64,000 bases of DNA from Rhodothermales bacterium (GTDB lineage: Bacteria; Bacteroidota; Rhodothermia; Rhodothermales; UBA10348): NCBI GenBank assembly GCA_017643395.1, contig JAEPNP010000001.1:1-64000 (forward strand), given 5' to 3'. Below the pieces are notes generated by a model that searched no databases, was not told where the DNA came from, and saw only the letters and a list, made by a program, of their open reading frames with translations. Numbering within the stretch: position 1 is the stretch's first letter; each line of letters begins with the position of its first letter. Of the stretch, positions 19,743 through 28,010 are shown piece by piece. Made by a program: the position numbers and the translations under genes.

Positions 19743-20816
19743 ATGACGCGTAACATCCGGCTCGGCACCTTCATTCTGGTTGGTGCCCTGATTCTGCTCC
19801 TGGCGATCTTCGCCATCGGCAACCGCACGTTCCTGTTCGCGGACACGATCAACGTCCGGGCTCGCTATTCGCGTGTAGCCGGACTACAGCCGGGCGCGAC
19901 GGTCGCTTACCAGGGCATCGCGGTTGGGCGTGTCTCGGCAGTGCAGCTGCCACCGGAGCCAGCACAGCCGATTGTGGTCACGATGGCGATCACGGATCGG
20001 GCTTCCCACCTCATCCGGACCACGACCCAGGCCCAGATCAAGTCCGATGGGCTGGTCGGCGACCAGATCATCGTGCTGGTCGCCTCGCCAGAGCCCGGCG
20101 AGACGGTGCGGGAAAACGACTTCCTGATCGGGGTCGACCCGTTTGATCTGTTCGAGATCAGCGACAAGGCCATCGCTTCAGTGCGCGGCTTCGAACAAGT
20201 GGCGCGGTCCTTTGAGCAAATCATGCTCGACATCCAGAAAGGCGAGGGCACGCTCGGAAAGATCGTGTACGACCCCAGCCTCTATGACGAGATGGTGGCG
20301 ACAGCCAACGAGACGCGGAATGCCATGAGCAGCCTGGCCGCGACGGGTGACGCCACCGCGAACCTGCTCGTGGATGTGGCGGACCGCGCGGCGCTTTCGC
20401 TCGAAGCAGTGCTGCAGAAAGTCGAGACCGGCGACGGCACCCTGGCGCGACTGCTGAACGACCCGGCCATCTACGACTCCTTCCTGGCTTCCGCCGATAC
20501 GCTTCAGGCCATTGCGGAAGAGCTGCAGACCATCTCCGAAATGGCCGAAAATGCTGCCAGCTGGGGGGCACTCGGGACGTACCGGTTTGCCGAGCTCATG
20601 GAAGCCGCCAAACACAACTGGTTGTTCAAGCGCTACTTCGAGGAGCGAGGCCACCTGGAACAGGCCCCCTTCGAGATCCGGGAACGCGCCATTTCCGAGA
20701 GTTATCGCCAGATCCAGGAGCGGGAACGGGAGCTCATGCTCTGGGAGGAGCGCCTGGAATCCCGCCAGAGTCGACTGGACTCGCTGTCGGCCGTCGGCGC
20801 TCAGGGAGGCCAGTGA
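19743..20816 (+). CDS. mlaD: MCE-domain lipid-binding protein (MlaD-like)
   Basis: 357 residues: one N-terminal membrane helix (about 8-26), an MCE domain (about 36-115, with GLQPGATVAYQGIAVGRV and SDGLVGDQIIVL), a long helical region, and a charged coiled coil near the C-terminus (about 318-348). MCE proteins form hexameric rings that carry lipids. The protein is longer than Escherichia coli MlaD, with a helical tail that could extend toward the outer membrane. Third gene of the mla set. I see no mlaB or mlaC homologue nearby. Confidence 0.9.
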   Translation: MTRNIRLGTFILVGALILLLAIFAIGNRTFLFADTINVRARYSRVAGLQPGATVAYQGIAVGRVSAVQLPPEPAQPIVVTMAITDRASHLIRTTTQAQIKSDGLVGDQIIVLVASPEPGETVRENDFLIGVDPFDLFEISDKAIASVRGFEQVARSFEQIMLDIQKGEGTLGKIVYDPSLYDEMVATANETRNAMSSLAATGDATANLLVDVADRAALSLEAVLQKVETGDGTLARLLNDPAIYDSFLASADTLQAIAEELQTISEMAENAASWGALGTYRFAELMEAAKHNWLFKRYFEERGHLEQAPFEIRERAISESYRQIQERERELMLWEERLESRQSRLDSLSAVGAQGGQ

Positions 20817-21397
20817 CGGACCGCTTCGACATTCCGGGCAGGTTCAACCCCCGGTACTCTTTGCTTGGACGCGCCGTTCGCGCCCGGGTGCATGATGCTT
20901 CGCGAGCCGAGGCTCTGTACTACGTCGCCGCGGTGGGGGCACTTGCCGTGTTTGTCGGCGTGGTGGCTGTTTCCTGGGCGTGGATCAACCTCGACGGCCC
21001 GCCCGAGGCCGCCGCGGCAGACCGCTTCTGGGTGCTGCAAAGCTGTGGATTTGCTGTCGTGCTGATGCTGATCGGGGCCGGCGTGCAACCGGCGCACCGG
21101 GTCACCCTGGACGACGGCGGCATGGAAGTACGGCGCAGAAACCGGCAGCTCGAGCGCATTGACTGGGCGCACGTGCAGCGCGCGGAGCGCATCGCCCGGG
21201 AAACATGGTGGTCCCACTACCGCCGCTTTGCGGGGACGACCAGCGTTGTATCCCGCCGCCATGCCCACGTCATTCTGCTCCGGCTCGAGGACGGCCGCGT
21301 AGTCATTCTGGGGATCCGTCCCGAAGAACAGCCGCTGTTCATGGAGCGCCTGGAAGCACGTGTCGCCACCGGCCGGCAGGCCCTTCAGGTGGCCTGA
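20813..21397 (+). CDS. Two-helix membrane protein with PH-like C-terminal domain
   Basis: 194 residues from a GTG that overlaps the mlaD stop (GTGA at 20813-20816). Two membrane helices (about residues 38-60 and 74-90) are followed by a soluble part, VTLDDGGMEVRRRNRQLERIDWAHV and HVILLRLEDGRVVILGI, that resembles bacterial PH-like (bPH) domains. No specific family is recognised. Its tight coupling to mlaD suggests a role in the same envelope process, or simply assembly into the operon. Confidence 0.65.
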   Translation: MTDRFDIPGRFNPRYSLLGRAVRARVHDASRAEALYYVAAVGALAVFVGVVAVSWAWINLDGPPEAAAADRFWVLQSCGFAVVLMLIGAGVQPAHRVTLDDGGMEVRRRNRQLERIDWAHVQRAERIARETWWSHYRRFAGTTSVVSRRHAHVILLRLEDGRVVILGIRPEEQPLFMERLEARVATGRQALQVA

Positions 21398-21398
21398 T

Positions 21399-22529
21399 AT
21401 GCGGTTTGTGCTTGAGCATGAGGATGCCGGTACGGGGGCACGTGCCGGTCGGCTGGAGACGGATCACGGGGTCATCGAGACGCCGGTGTTTATGCCCGTG
21501 GGCACCGTGGGATCGGTCAAGGGCGTTTCGCCCCGGGAGTTGGAACAGGATATCCAGGCGCAGATCATCCTTGGCAACACGTATCACCTTTACCTGCGTC
21601 CCGGCACGGACATCCTGCAACAGGCCGGCGGGCTTCATCGCTTCCAGAACTGGGACCGGCCGATCCTTACCGACTCGGGGGGATACCAGGTATTCTCGCT
21701 CTCGGACATCCGCAAGCTGACGGAAGAAGGGGTGCGATTCCAGAGCCATCTGGACGGCTCCTATCACATGTTCTCGCCCGAGGCCGTGATGGACATCCAG
21801 CGGGCGATTGGGGCGGACATCATCATGGTGCTCGACGAGTGCCCGCCTGGCGACGCCACGCATACCTATGCGGATGAGTCCAATGACCTGACCATCCGAT
21901 GGGCCCGGCGCTGCAAGGACCACTTTGAGGCACAGGAGCCGCTCTACGGGCACTCCCAGGCGCTTTTCGGCATCGTACAGGGCGTGGTCTATCCGGATCT
22001 GAGGCGCAAGTCGGCCGAGCAGCTGCTGGAAATCGGCTTCCCCGGGTATGCCATCGGCGGACTCTCCGTGGGCGAGCCCTCGGAACAGATGTACGACATG
22101 GTCGAGGTCGTCAACGAAGTGCTGCCGACTGGGAAGCCCCGCTACCTGATGGGGGTCGGCACGCCGGAGAACCTCATCGAAAATGTGGCACGCGGCGTCG
22201 ACATGTTCGACTGCGTCATGCCCACGCGAAACGGCCGGAACGGGAGCGTCTTCACCACGCGCGGCATCATGAACATGCGTAACGCCAAGTGGAAAGACTG
22301 CTTTGAGCCAGTCGATGCGGGCCTGGATCACTACGCATCACAGGCTTTCACAAAGGCCTACACGCGCCATCTCATCCAGAGCGGCGAGATCCTGGGCATT
22401 CGGATCACGACCATGCAGAATCTGGCGCTCTACCATTGGGTGATGCGGGAGGCCAGACAGGCCATCCTGGAGGATCGCTACGCGGCGTGGATGAACGACG
22501 TGCTGCCGGATCTGACGGCCCGCCTGTAG
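21399..22529 (+). CDS. tgt: tRNA-guanine(34) transglycosylase
   Basis: 376 residues from the ATG at 21399. It exchanges G34 of GUN-anticodon tRNAs for preQ1. Catalytic residues are visible: Asp92 in TDSGGYQVFSLS and the nucleophile Asp271 in MFDCVMPTRNGRNG. The structural zinc site is lost: positions aligned with the three Cys of CxCx2C are Leu309, His311 and Ser314, and the zinc His position is Gln340. The rest is full length and well conserved, so the protein is probably active. Its start is two bases after the preceding stop. Confidence 0.95.
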   Translation: MRFVLEHEDAGTGARAGRLETDHGVIETPVFMPVGTVGSVKGVSPRELEQDIQAQIILGNTYHLYLRPGTDILQQAGGLHRFQNWDRPILTDSGGYQVFSLSDIRKLTEEGVRFQSHLDGSYHMFSPEAVMDIQRAIGADIIMVLDECPPGDATHTYADESNDLTIRWARRCKDHFEAQEPLYGHSQALFGIVQGVVYPDLRRKSAEQLLEIGFPGYAIGGLSVGEPSEQMYDMVEVVNEVLPTGKPRYLMGVGTPENLIENVARGVDMFDCVMPTRNGRNGSVFTTRGIMNMRNAKWKDCFEPVDAGLDHYASQAFTKAYTRHLIQSGEILGIRITTMQNLALYHWVMREARQAILEDRYAAWMNDVLPDLTARL

Positions 22530-22541
22530 GTTGGATCTCCC

Positions 22542-23783
22542 ATGGCGAGAAGTTTTGACGTTCCGGAGTTCTATCGCTCCCCCATTGTCTCGGCGGTAAA
22601 GCAGGCCCGCCGGCTGGCGGACCCGCGGAAGCGGGATCTGGCGCCCAGCGTGCTGGACTTTGGCCCCGTGCGCATAAAACTGGCGCGGCACTTCGGCTTC
22701 TGCTATGGCGTCGAGAACGCCATAGAGATCGCGTACCGAGCGCTCAGCGAGAATCCCGGCAAGCGGATTTTTCTGCTCTCGGAGATGATCCACAACCCCC
22801 ACGTCAATGATGACCTGCGGTCTCGGGGGATCGAATTCCTGCGCTCGACAACCGGCGAGCAGCTGATCCCGTTTGACACCCTGGGCAGCCAGGATGTGGT
22901 CATTATCCCTGCCTTCGGTGCCTCCCTGGAGGTGAAGGCTGCGCTGGAAGCGCGCGGGGTGGATCTGGCCTCCTACGACACAACGTGTCCGTTTGTGGAG
23001 AAGGTTTGGAAGCGCTCCTCACAGATCGGACGCAAGGACTACTCCATTGTGGTGCACGGCAAACGCTACCATGAGGAGACTCGCGCCACGTTTTCACATG
23101 CCAAGGAGTCGGCGCCTGTGGTGGTGGTTCGCGACCTGAAGGAGGCGCAGACGCTGGCGGAATTCGTGCTCGGGGAACGAGATCCCGCAACGTTTTCCGA
23201 AGTGTTTCCGGAGCGCTACTCGGAAGGCTTCGACCCCCAACAGGACTTGAGGCGCATCGGTGTGGTCAACCAGACGACCATGTTGGCCACCGAAACTGCT
23301 GCGATCGCCGCGCTCCTTCGGGACGCCATGATCCGACGTTATGGAGAGGCCGCGCTGGCCGACCATTTCGCCGACACCAGCGATACGCTCTGCTACGCGA
23401 CCAACGAGAATCAGGACGCCACCAAAGCGCTCATTGCGGACGGTGCTGACGTCGCCGTGGTCGTGGGCGGGTTCAACTCGTCCAATACCAGCCATCTCGT
23501 CGAACTCTGCGAGCAGCGCATGCCCACCTACTTCGTGGGCGATGCGGACGCGCTGGATCGCGACCGGATCCGGCATTTCGACTACCCTGCCAAGCAACAC
23601 CTGGAAACCGCGGACTGGCTGCCCGACAAGCGACCGCTGGACGTGCTGGTCACCGCCGGAGCTTCGTGTCCGGACGTGCTGATTGACGGCATCATCCGGA
23701 AAATCGTCGGCTGGTACCCCGACTCCGTCACGACGGAGGAAGCGCTTGCGCCTCTGCTGGCAGAGCATAGCCCTGCTGCGTGA
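22542..23783 (+). CDS. ispH: 4-hydroxy-3-methylbut-2-enyl diphosphate reductase, long form
   Basis: A 413-residue [4Fe-4S] enzyme, the last step of the MEP pathway, making IPP and DMAPP. The three cluster ligands are Cys54 (FGFCYGVEN), Cys149 (DTTCPFV) and Cys376 (GASCPDV). The protein is about 100 residues longer than the E. coli enzyme, with an N-terminal extension and an insertion after KRYHEETRA, as in the long IspH forms of cyanobacteria, plants and some Bacteroidota. Its stop overlaps the start of the next gene. Confidence 0.95.
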   Translation: MARSFDVPEFYRSPIVSAVKQARRLADPRKRDLAPSVLDFGPVRIKLARHFGFCYGVENAIEIAYRALSENPGKRIFLLSEMIHNPHVNDDLRSRGIEFLRSTTGEQLIPFDTLGSQDVVIIPAFGASLEVKAALEARGVDLASYDTTCPFVEKVWKRSSQIGRKDYSIVVHGKRYHEETRATFSHAKESAPVVVVRDLKEAQTLAEFVLGERDPATFSEVFPERYSEGFDPQQDLRRIGVVNQTTMLATETAAIAALLRDAMIRRYGEAALADHFADTSDTLCYATNENQDATKALIADGADVAVVVGGFNSSNTSHLVELCEQRMPTYFVGDADALDRDRIRHFDYPAKQHLETADWLPDKRPLDVLVTAGASCPDVLIDGIIRKIVGWYPDSVTTEEALAPLLAEHSPAA

Positions 23784-24511
23784 TGGCCTGGTACGAGCAG
23801 TGGTTTGACACGGACGAGTACGAGCTGCTCTACCAGAACCGAAACGAGGATGAGGCGCGCCGACTGGTCAGCCTGATCATCGACCGCACAGGTGTGGAGG
23901 CCGGGTCCAGGGTATTGGACGTAGGCTGTGGTCGCGGAAGGCATGCGGTAGAATTCGCGCGGCGCGGATTTGAAGTGACCGGCCTGGATCTCTCAGAGCG
24001 CTCGCTGGAGAAAGCCGAGCAAAGGGCACAGGAGGCCGGCGTTCAGGTACGTTTCCTGAGAGGCGACATGCGCAAACCCGTGCCGGAGGCCTTCGACCTC
24101 GTCGTGAATCTGTTTACGGCGTTCGGCTACTTCGAGGATGATCGCGAGCACCAGGCCGCGATCGACGCCATGGCCGGCAGCCTGGATCGTGACGGCTGGC
24201 TGGTACAGGATTTCCTGAATGCTGAATACGTGCGCAGTCACCTGGTAGCAGCCGATGTGCGGACCGTCGGCCAGTGGGAAGTGCGTCAGTCCCGACGCAT
24301 TCAGGATGGGCGGATTCGCAAGCGCATCCAGTTCCAGACCGAGGAAGGTTCACACGCCTTTGAGGAGAGTGTGGCGCTCCTGGGTCGATCCGATTTTGAG
24401 CGCCTGTATGACGCTGCGGGACTGGAGGTCGTCGACGTGCTAGGAAACTATGACGGGGATCCGTTTGCACCGGGATTGCCCCGGTTGATCCATCTCGCGC
24501 AGCGGGCATGA
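23783..24511 (+). CDS. Class I SAM-dependent methyltransferase
   Basis: 243 residues from ATG 23783 (TGATG overlap with ispH; a GTG three bases earlier is also possible). The SAM-binding motif is VLDVGCGRGRHAVEFA, with acidic LDLSERSLEKA and motif IV DLVVNLFTAFGYF. The opening MAWYEQWFDTDEYELLYQNRNE is typical of a methyltransferase group common in Bacteroidota whose substrate is unknown. The stop overlaps the next start (ATGA at 24508). Confidence 0.85.
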   Translation: MAWYEQWFDTDEYELLYQNRNEDEARRLVSLIIDRTGVEAGSRVLDVGCGRGRHAVEFARRGFEVTGLDLSERSLEKAEQRAQEAGVQVRFLRGDMRKPVPEAFDLVVNLFTAFGYFEDDREHQAAIDAMAGSLDRDGWLVQDFLNAEYVRSHLVAADVRTVGQWEVRQSRRIQDGRIRKRIQFQTEEGSHAFEESVALLGRSDFERLYDAAGLEVVDVLGNYDGDPFAPGLPRLIHLAQRA

Positions 24512-25086
24512 TCGGGCTTGGGCGCGCATCCGGCCGGCTTGTGCTGCCGTTCCTGGTGCTACTGGCCGGGTGCAGCCTCTTCACGGCCCGGGAGCCTGAG
24601 GATCCGGAGACGCAGTCCGGCACGTTCAGTCAGCCCGACGCGCCGGAGCAGGTGATCGACAACCTGGTCAACGCCGTGGCGGAGCTGAACACGCTGAACT
24701 ACCGCCGGTCGCTGGCCACCGAGCTGGTGTACCGCCCGACGGCCACGGCTGAGGCGCGAGACGCCATCTGGACCGGTTGGGGGCGATCCCAGGAGGAGCA
24801 GTATTTCTCCACCCTGGTCGCAGCCGCGCAAGACAACGTGGGGCATGCCCTGGTGCTGAACGACCGCTCGCTCACGGTGGTGGACGTGACCACGTTTCAA
24901 CTGGACGCGACCTATGTATTGACGGCGAATCACCGGCGACCCGACGTACCCACTCGCCTTCAGGGTCGGCTGATCTGGATCATGCGGCAACGCGCGGACG
25001 GCCTCTGGGAGCTTGCTGAGTGGACCGATCAGGAGCTCGGTGCCTCCCCGACCTGGAGTGACCTCAAGGCGGAGTTTGTGAAATGA
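24508..25086 (+). CDS. Lipoprotein, NTF2-like size, unknown function
   Basis: 192 residues with a lipoprotein signal peptide; the lipobox is LLAGC with Cys22. The mature part (PEQVIDNLVNAVAELNTLNYRRSLATELVYRPT) and a C-terminal GRLIWIMRQRADGLWELAEW have the size and strand pattern of NTF2/SnoaL-like domains. It is similar in outline to the lipoprotein encoded directly after it, suggesting an old tandem duplication. Coupled at both ends by ATGA overlaps. Confidence 0.7.
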   Translation: MIGLGRASGRLVLPFLVLLAGCSLFTAREPEDPETQSGTFSQPDAPEQVIDNLVNAVAELNTLNYRRSLATELVYRPTATAEARDAIWTGWGRSQEEQYFSTLVAAAQDNVGHALVLNDRSLTVVDVTTFQLDATYVLTANHRRPDVPTRLQGRLIWIMRQRADGLWELAEWTDQELGASPTWSDLKAEFVK

Positions 25087-25727
25087 CGTGGTTGCGGCAT
25101 GCGATGGGCTCCCGGCCGCCTGGATCGCGACGATGTCGCCGGGGCCGGCGCTGTCCATCTCGACGCGCTGCAGCTGCCGGCCGGCGGCGCCGGTTCCGCG
25201 GGCATGCGAGCCCCGGGCCGCGTCCCGAGGCACGGGCGCTGCTCCCCCTTCTGCTAGTCCTGGCGGGCTGCAATCCGTTCGCACCCGCCCTCGAGGAAGG
25301 CTCGGCCTTTGGAGACCTCCTCGGCGATCCGACCACCGTAGACGGCTTCTTCACCAACTTCCAGAACGCATACGAACTACGGGATCTCTCCCTCTACGAA
25401 CCGCTGCTCGATTCGTCTTTCGTATTCGTATGGCGCGACTTCGACGCTCAGGTAGACCGGGAGTGGGGCTTTGTCGAGGACCTGGAGACCACCCGGCGCC
25501 TGTTTGCGAACGCGAGTCTGATTCGCCTGCAGTGGAATCAGATCCTCTCCAGGGATGTGTTCGATCCGGGTCGGCAGGAGCGCATCGTCCGTTCTTTCAA
25601 CCTGACCATTACCCTGGAGCAGGGTGATGTCTTTCGGGGCGACGGCAATGTCAACTTCCTGCTGGGCCGCGCGGACTCCACCGCGAATTGGAAGCTTTTG
25701 CGATGGCGGGACGAAAGCGAATTCTGA
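25083..25727 (+). CDS. Lipoprotein, paralogue of the preceding gene, with long N-region
   Basis: 214 residues. The lipobox LVLAGCNP has Cys63, far from the start because a 50-residue Arg/Pro-rich stretch precedes the hydrophobic core. Starts at 25083 (ATGA overlap) or ATG 25104 are possible; no ATG, GTG or TTG lies between there and the core. The mature domain (DGFFTNFQNAYELRDLSLYEPLL, WDRVFDPGRQE-like region, NWKLLRWRDE) resembles the preceding lipoprotein. The odd leader could be real, or could hide a sequence error. Confidence 0.65.
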   Translation: MTWLRHAMGSRPPGSRRCRRGRRCPSRRAAAAGRRRRFRGHASPGPRPEARALLPLLLVLAGCNPFAPALEEGSAFGDLLGDPTTVDGFFTNFQNAYELRDLSLYEPLLDSSFVFVWRDFDAQVDREWGFVEDLETTRRLFANASLIRLQWNQILSRDVFDPGRQERIVRSFNLTITLEQGDVFRGDGNVNFLLGRADSTANWKLLRWRDESEF

Positions 25728-25777
25728 CCCGGCGTGCCCCGTAGATTGCCGCCACGGCGCTCAATTGACTGCATTCT

Positions 25778-27148
25778 ATGGACAACGCCCTTGCCTACGC
25801 CCACGAAAACCAGGAGACCTTCGTGGGCGAGCTCCAGGAGCTTCTCCGGATCCCGTCCGTCAGCACGGATCCATCATTTAAAGGCGAAGTGCGCCGTGCC
25901 GCCGACTGGCTGGTCGCTCATTTCCACGCGCTCGGCGTGACTTCCGCGCGTACCGTGGAGACGGAAGGGCACCCAGTCGTCTTCGCCGAGCATATCAGCG
26001 ACCCGGGCCTGCCGACGGTGCTGGTCTACGGCCACTACGATGTACAGCCGGCCGACCCGCTTGAGTTGTGGGATTCTCCACCGTTTGAGCCGGTCATCAA
26101 GGACAATCTGATTTTCGGCAGAGGCACCTGTGACGACAAGGGCCAGCTGTTCATGCATCTCAAGGCGCTGGAGGCTTACGTGCGCACGGGCACACCACTT
26201 CCGGTGAATCTGAAGTACATGATCGAGGGCGAAGAGGAGAATGGATCCGCGAACCTGCCCGCGTTCATCAGCGCCCATCGCAAGGAATTGCAGGCCGACG
26301 TGGTGCTGGTATCGGACACGGCCCTGTTCGGACCGGGCGTGCCGTCGATCACCTATGGCCTGCGTGGGCTGGCCTATGTGGAGGTCACGCTCACCGGGCC
26401 CGATCGTGACCTGCACTCCGGCATCTACGGAGGCGCCGTCGAGAACCCCATCAACGCGCTGGCCTCAATGATTGACGGCCTGCACGACGAGAAGCACCGG
26501 GTTACGATCGACGGGTTCTACGACAACGTCATTCCCCTGACGGAGACCGAACGCGCTACCCTGGCATCGCTGCCCTTCGACGCGGACGCGTGGGCACACG
26601 AAGTCGGCGTCAGCACCATGCGCACGGAGGAGGGCTACTCCCCGCTTGAGGCCGCTACGGCTCGACCAACGCTGGACTGCAACGGCATCTGGGGGGGCTA
26701 CACCGCCGAGGGTGCCAAAACGGTGCTGCCCGCCCACGCCAGTGCCAAGATTTCGATGCGCCTGGTGCCAGGCCAGGAGCCGGGAGAGATCACCGACAAA
26801 ATCCGCCGGCACTTTGAGAAGCACGTTCCGCCTACCATGAAGCTGACCTTCCGCGATCTGCACGGCGGTCACGGTGTGCTTGTGGATACGGACAGCCCCG
26901 CCATGACGGCGGCCAAATCCGCCATGGAGGCGGTATACGGCCAGGAGCCCTTCCTGGTACGCGGAGGCGGCAGCATCCCGGTGGTAGCCGATTTCAAGAA
27001 GGAGCTCGGCCTGGATACCATTCTCATGGGTTTCGGCCTGGACACGGACGCGATTCACTCTCCGAACGAGTGCTTCGGACTGGACCGATTTCAGGAAGGC
27101 ATCCAGTCGATTATCCGTTTCATGAGCCTGTACGGAGGAGCGGCTTGA
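25778..27148 (+). CDS. M20-family metallopeptidase (dipeptidase)
   Basis: A 456-residue cytosolic di-zinc dipeptidase of the M20 group that includes carnosinase-like enzymes. Metal ligands and catalytic residues are visible: His in VYGHYDVQPAD (about 86), bridging Asp in GTCDDKGQ (about 118), Glu-Glu in IEGEEENGS (about 152), Asp in LVSDTALF, and the last His in AIHSPNECF (about 427). The lid/dimerisation domain with RDLHSGIYGG lies between. Full length. The SDR gene begins on its stop codon. Confidence 0.92.
   Translation: MDNALAYAHENQETFVGELQELLRIPSVSTDPSFKGEVRRAADWLVAHFHALGVTSARTVETEGHPVVFAEHISDPGLPTVLVYGHYDVQPADPLELWDSPPFEPVIKDNLIFGRGTCDDKGQLFMHLKALEAYVRTGTPLPVNLKYMIEGEEENGSANLPAFISAHRKELQADVVLVSDTALFGPGVPSITYGLRGLAYVEVTLTGPDRDLHSGIYGGAVENPINALASMIDGLHDEKHRVTIDGFYDNVIPLTETERATLASLPFDADAWAHEVGVSTMRTEEGYSPLEAATARPTLDCNGIWGGYTAEGAKTVLPAHASAKISMRLVPGQEPGEITDKIRRHFEKHVPPTMKLTFRDLHGGHGVLVDTDSPAMTAAKSAMEAVYGQEPFLVRGGGSIPVVADFKKELGLDTILMGFGLDTDAIHSPNECFGLDRFQEGIQSIIRFMSLYGGAA
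27134..27140 (+). promoter_or_regulatory. Ribosome-binding site deciding the TTG start at 27145
   Basis: GGAGGAG lies four bases upstream of TTG 27145, inside the end of the peptidase gene. Clear Shine-Dalgarno sequences are rare in this window, so it supports the TTG over the GTG at 27070. Confidence 0.6.
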
Positions 27149-27849
27149 AAACAGCGCTGATTACCGGGGGCAGTCGCGGTCTGGGTCGCCACGCGGCCCT
27201 GCAGTTTGCCGAAGCGGGGTACCAGGTGGCGGTCTGCGGCCGCACGGAAGGAGACCTCGACGAGGTGGTGCGCGACATTCACGACATCGGAGGCGTCGCC
27301 ACCCGGGGAGTGTTCGACATCCGGGACAGGAATGCCGTACACACGTTTGTCGCCGAGGTCGAGCACAACCTGGGGGCCATCGACGTCCTGATCAACAATG
27401 CAGGCTTCAGTTACTACAAGCCGTTTGTTGAGTGGACGGGCGATGAGCTCGACGACGTCCTGGACGTCAATCTGAAGGGTACGGTCTACGCATGCCACGC
27501 CGTCGCGCCGCTCATGATCGCCCGCAAGAGCGGGTACATCATCAATATTGCGTCCGACATCGGCCGGCGACCCATCGCCAACATGGCTGCCTACGTGGCG
27601 GCCAAACATGCCGTAGTCGGCTTCACCGGATCCCTGTATCGGGAGTTACGTGAGCACGACGTCAAGGTGTCCGTGGTGTTGCCGGGCATCATCGACACGC
27701 ACTTCGGCGGAACGTCACCGGGGAGTCGGGACCACCACTGGTCCATGAAGCCCGAAGATGTGGCCACGGTGCTGCTTCAGATGGTGCAGCAGCCGGGCAA
27801 TCTGGTGCTGGACGAGGTGCAGCTGCACCCCCTGGGGCAGGAGATCTGA
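27145..27849 (+). CDS. Short-chain dehydrogenase/reductase (classical SDR)
   Basis: 234 residues from TTG 27145, which overlaps the peptidase stop (TTGA) and puts the Rossmann motif at the N-terminus: KTALITGGSRGLG. Further classical SDR features are NNAG in VLINNAGFSYYK, a catalytic Ser region IINIASDIGRRP, and YVAAKHA with the catalytic Tyr and Lys (AYVAAKHAVVGF). Closest in outline to 3-oxoacyl-ACP reductase-like SDRs; the substrate is unknown. Confidence 0.87.
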   Translation: MKTALITGGSRGLGRHAALQFAEAGYQVAVCGRTEGDLDEVVRDIHDIGGVATRGVFDIRDRNAVHTFVAEVEHNLGAIDVLINNAGFSYYKPFVEWTGDELDDVLDVNLKGTVYACHAVAPLMIARKSGYIINIASDIGRRPIANMAAYVAAKHAVVGFTGSLYRELREHDVKVSVVLPGIIDTHFGGTSPGSRDHHWSMKPEDVATVLLQMVQQPGNLVLDEVQLHPLGQEI

Positions 27850-27901
27850 GTTTCCCGGGCTTTGACGGGGTGGGTTGGAACGCCGGGATGGCGGCCGGGC
27901 G

Positions 27902-28007
27902 CCCTGGGTTGCATCGCCGGGCTGGCGGCCGGGCACTTTGGGTTGCGGCCGCCGGGCGTCTCGGTCGGGCGCTTTGGGTTGCGGCCGCCGGGCGTCTCGG
28001 CCGGAGG
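27902..28007. repeat. 36-bp GC-rich tandem repeat between convergent genes
   Basis: Two near-identical 36-bp units (27936-27971 and 27972-28007, both CTTTGGGTTGCGGCCGCCGG onward), preceded by a degraded unit from about 27902. They fill the 160-base gap between the SDR stop and the stop of the hydrolase on the other strand. Confidence 0.75.
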
Positions 28008-28010
28008 GTG

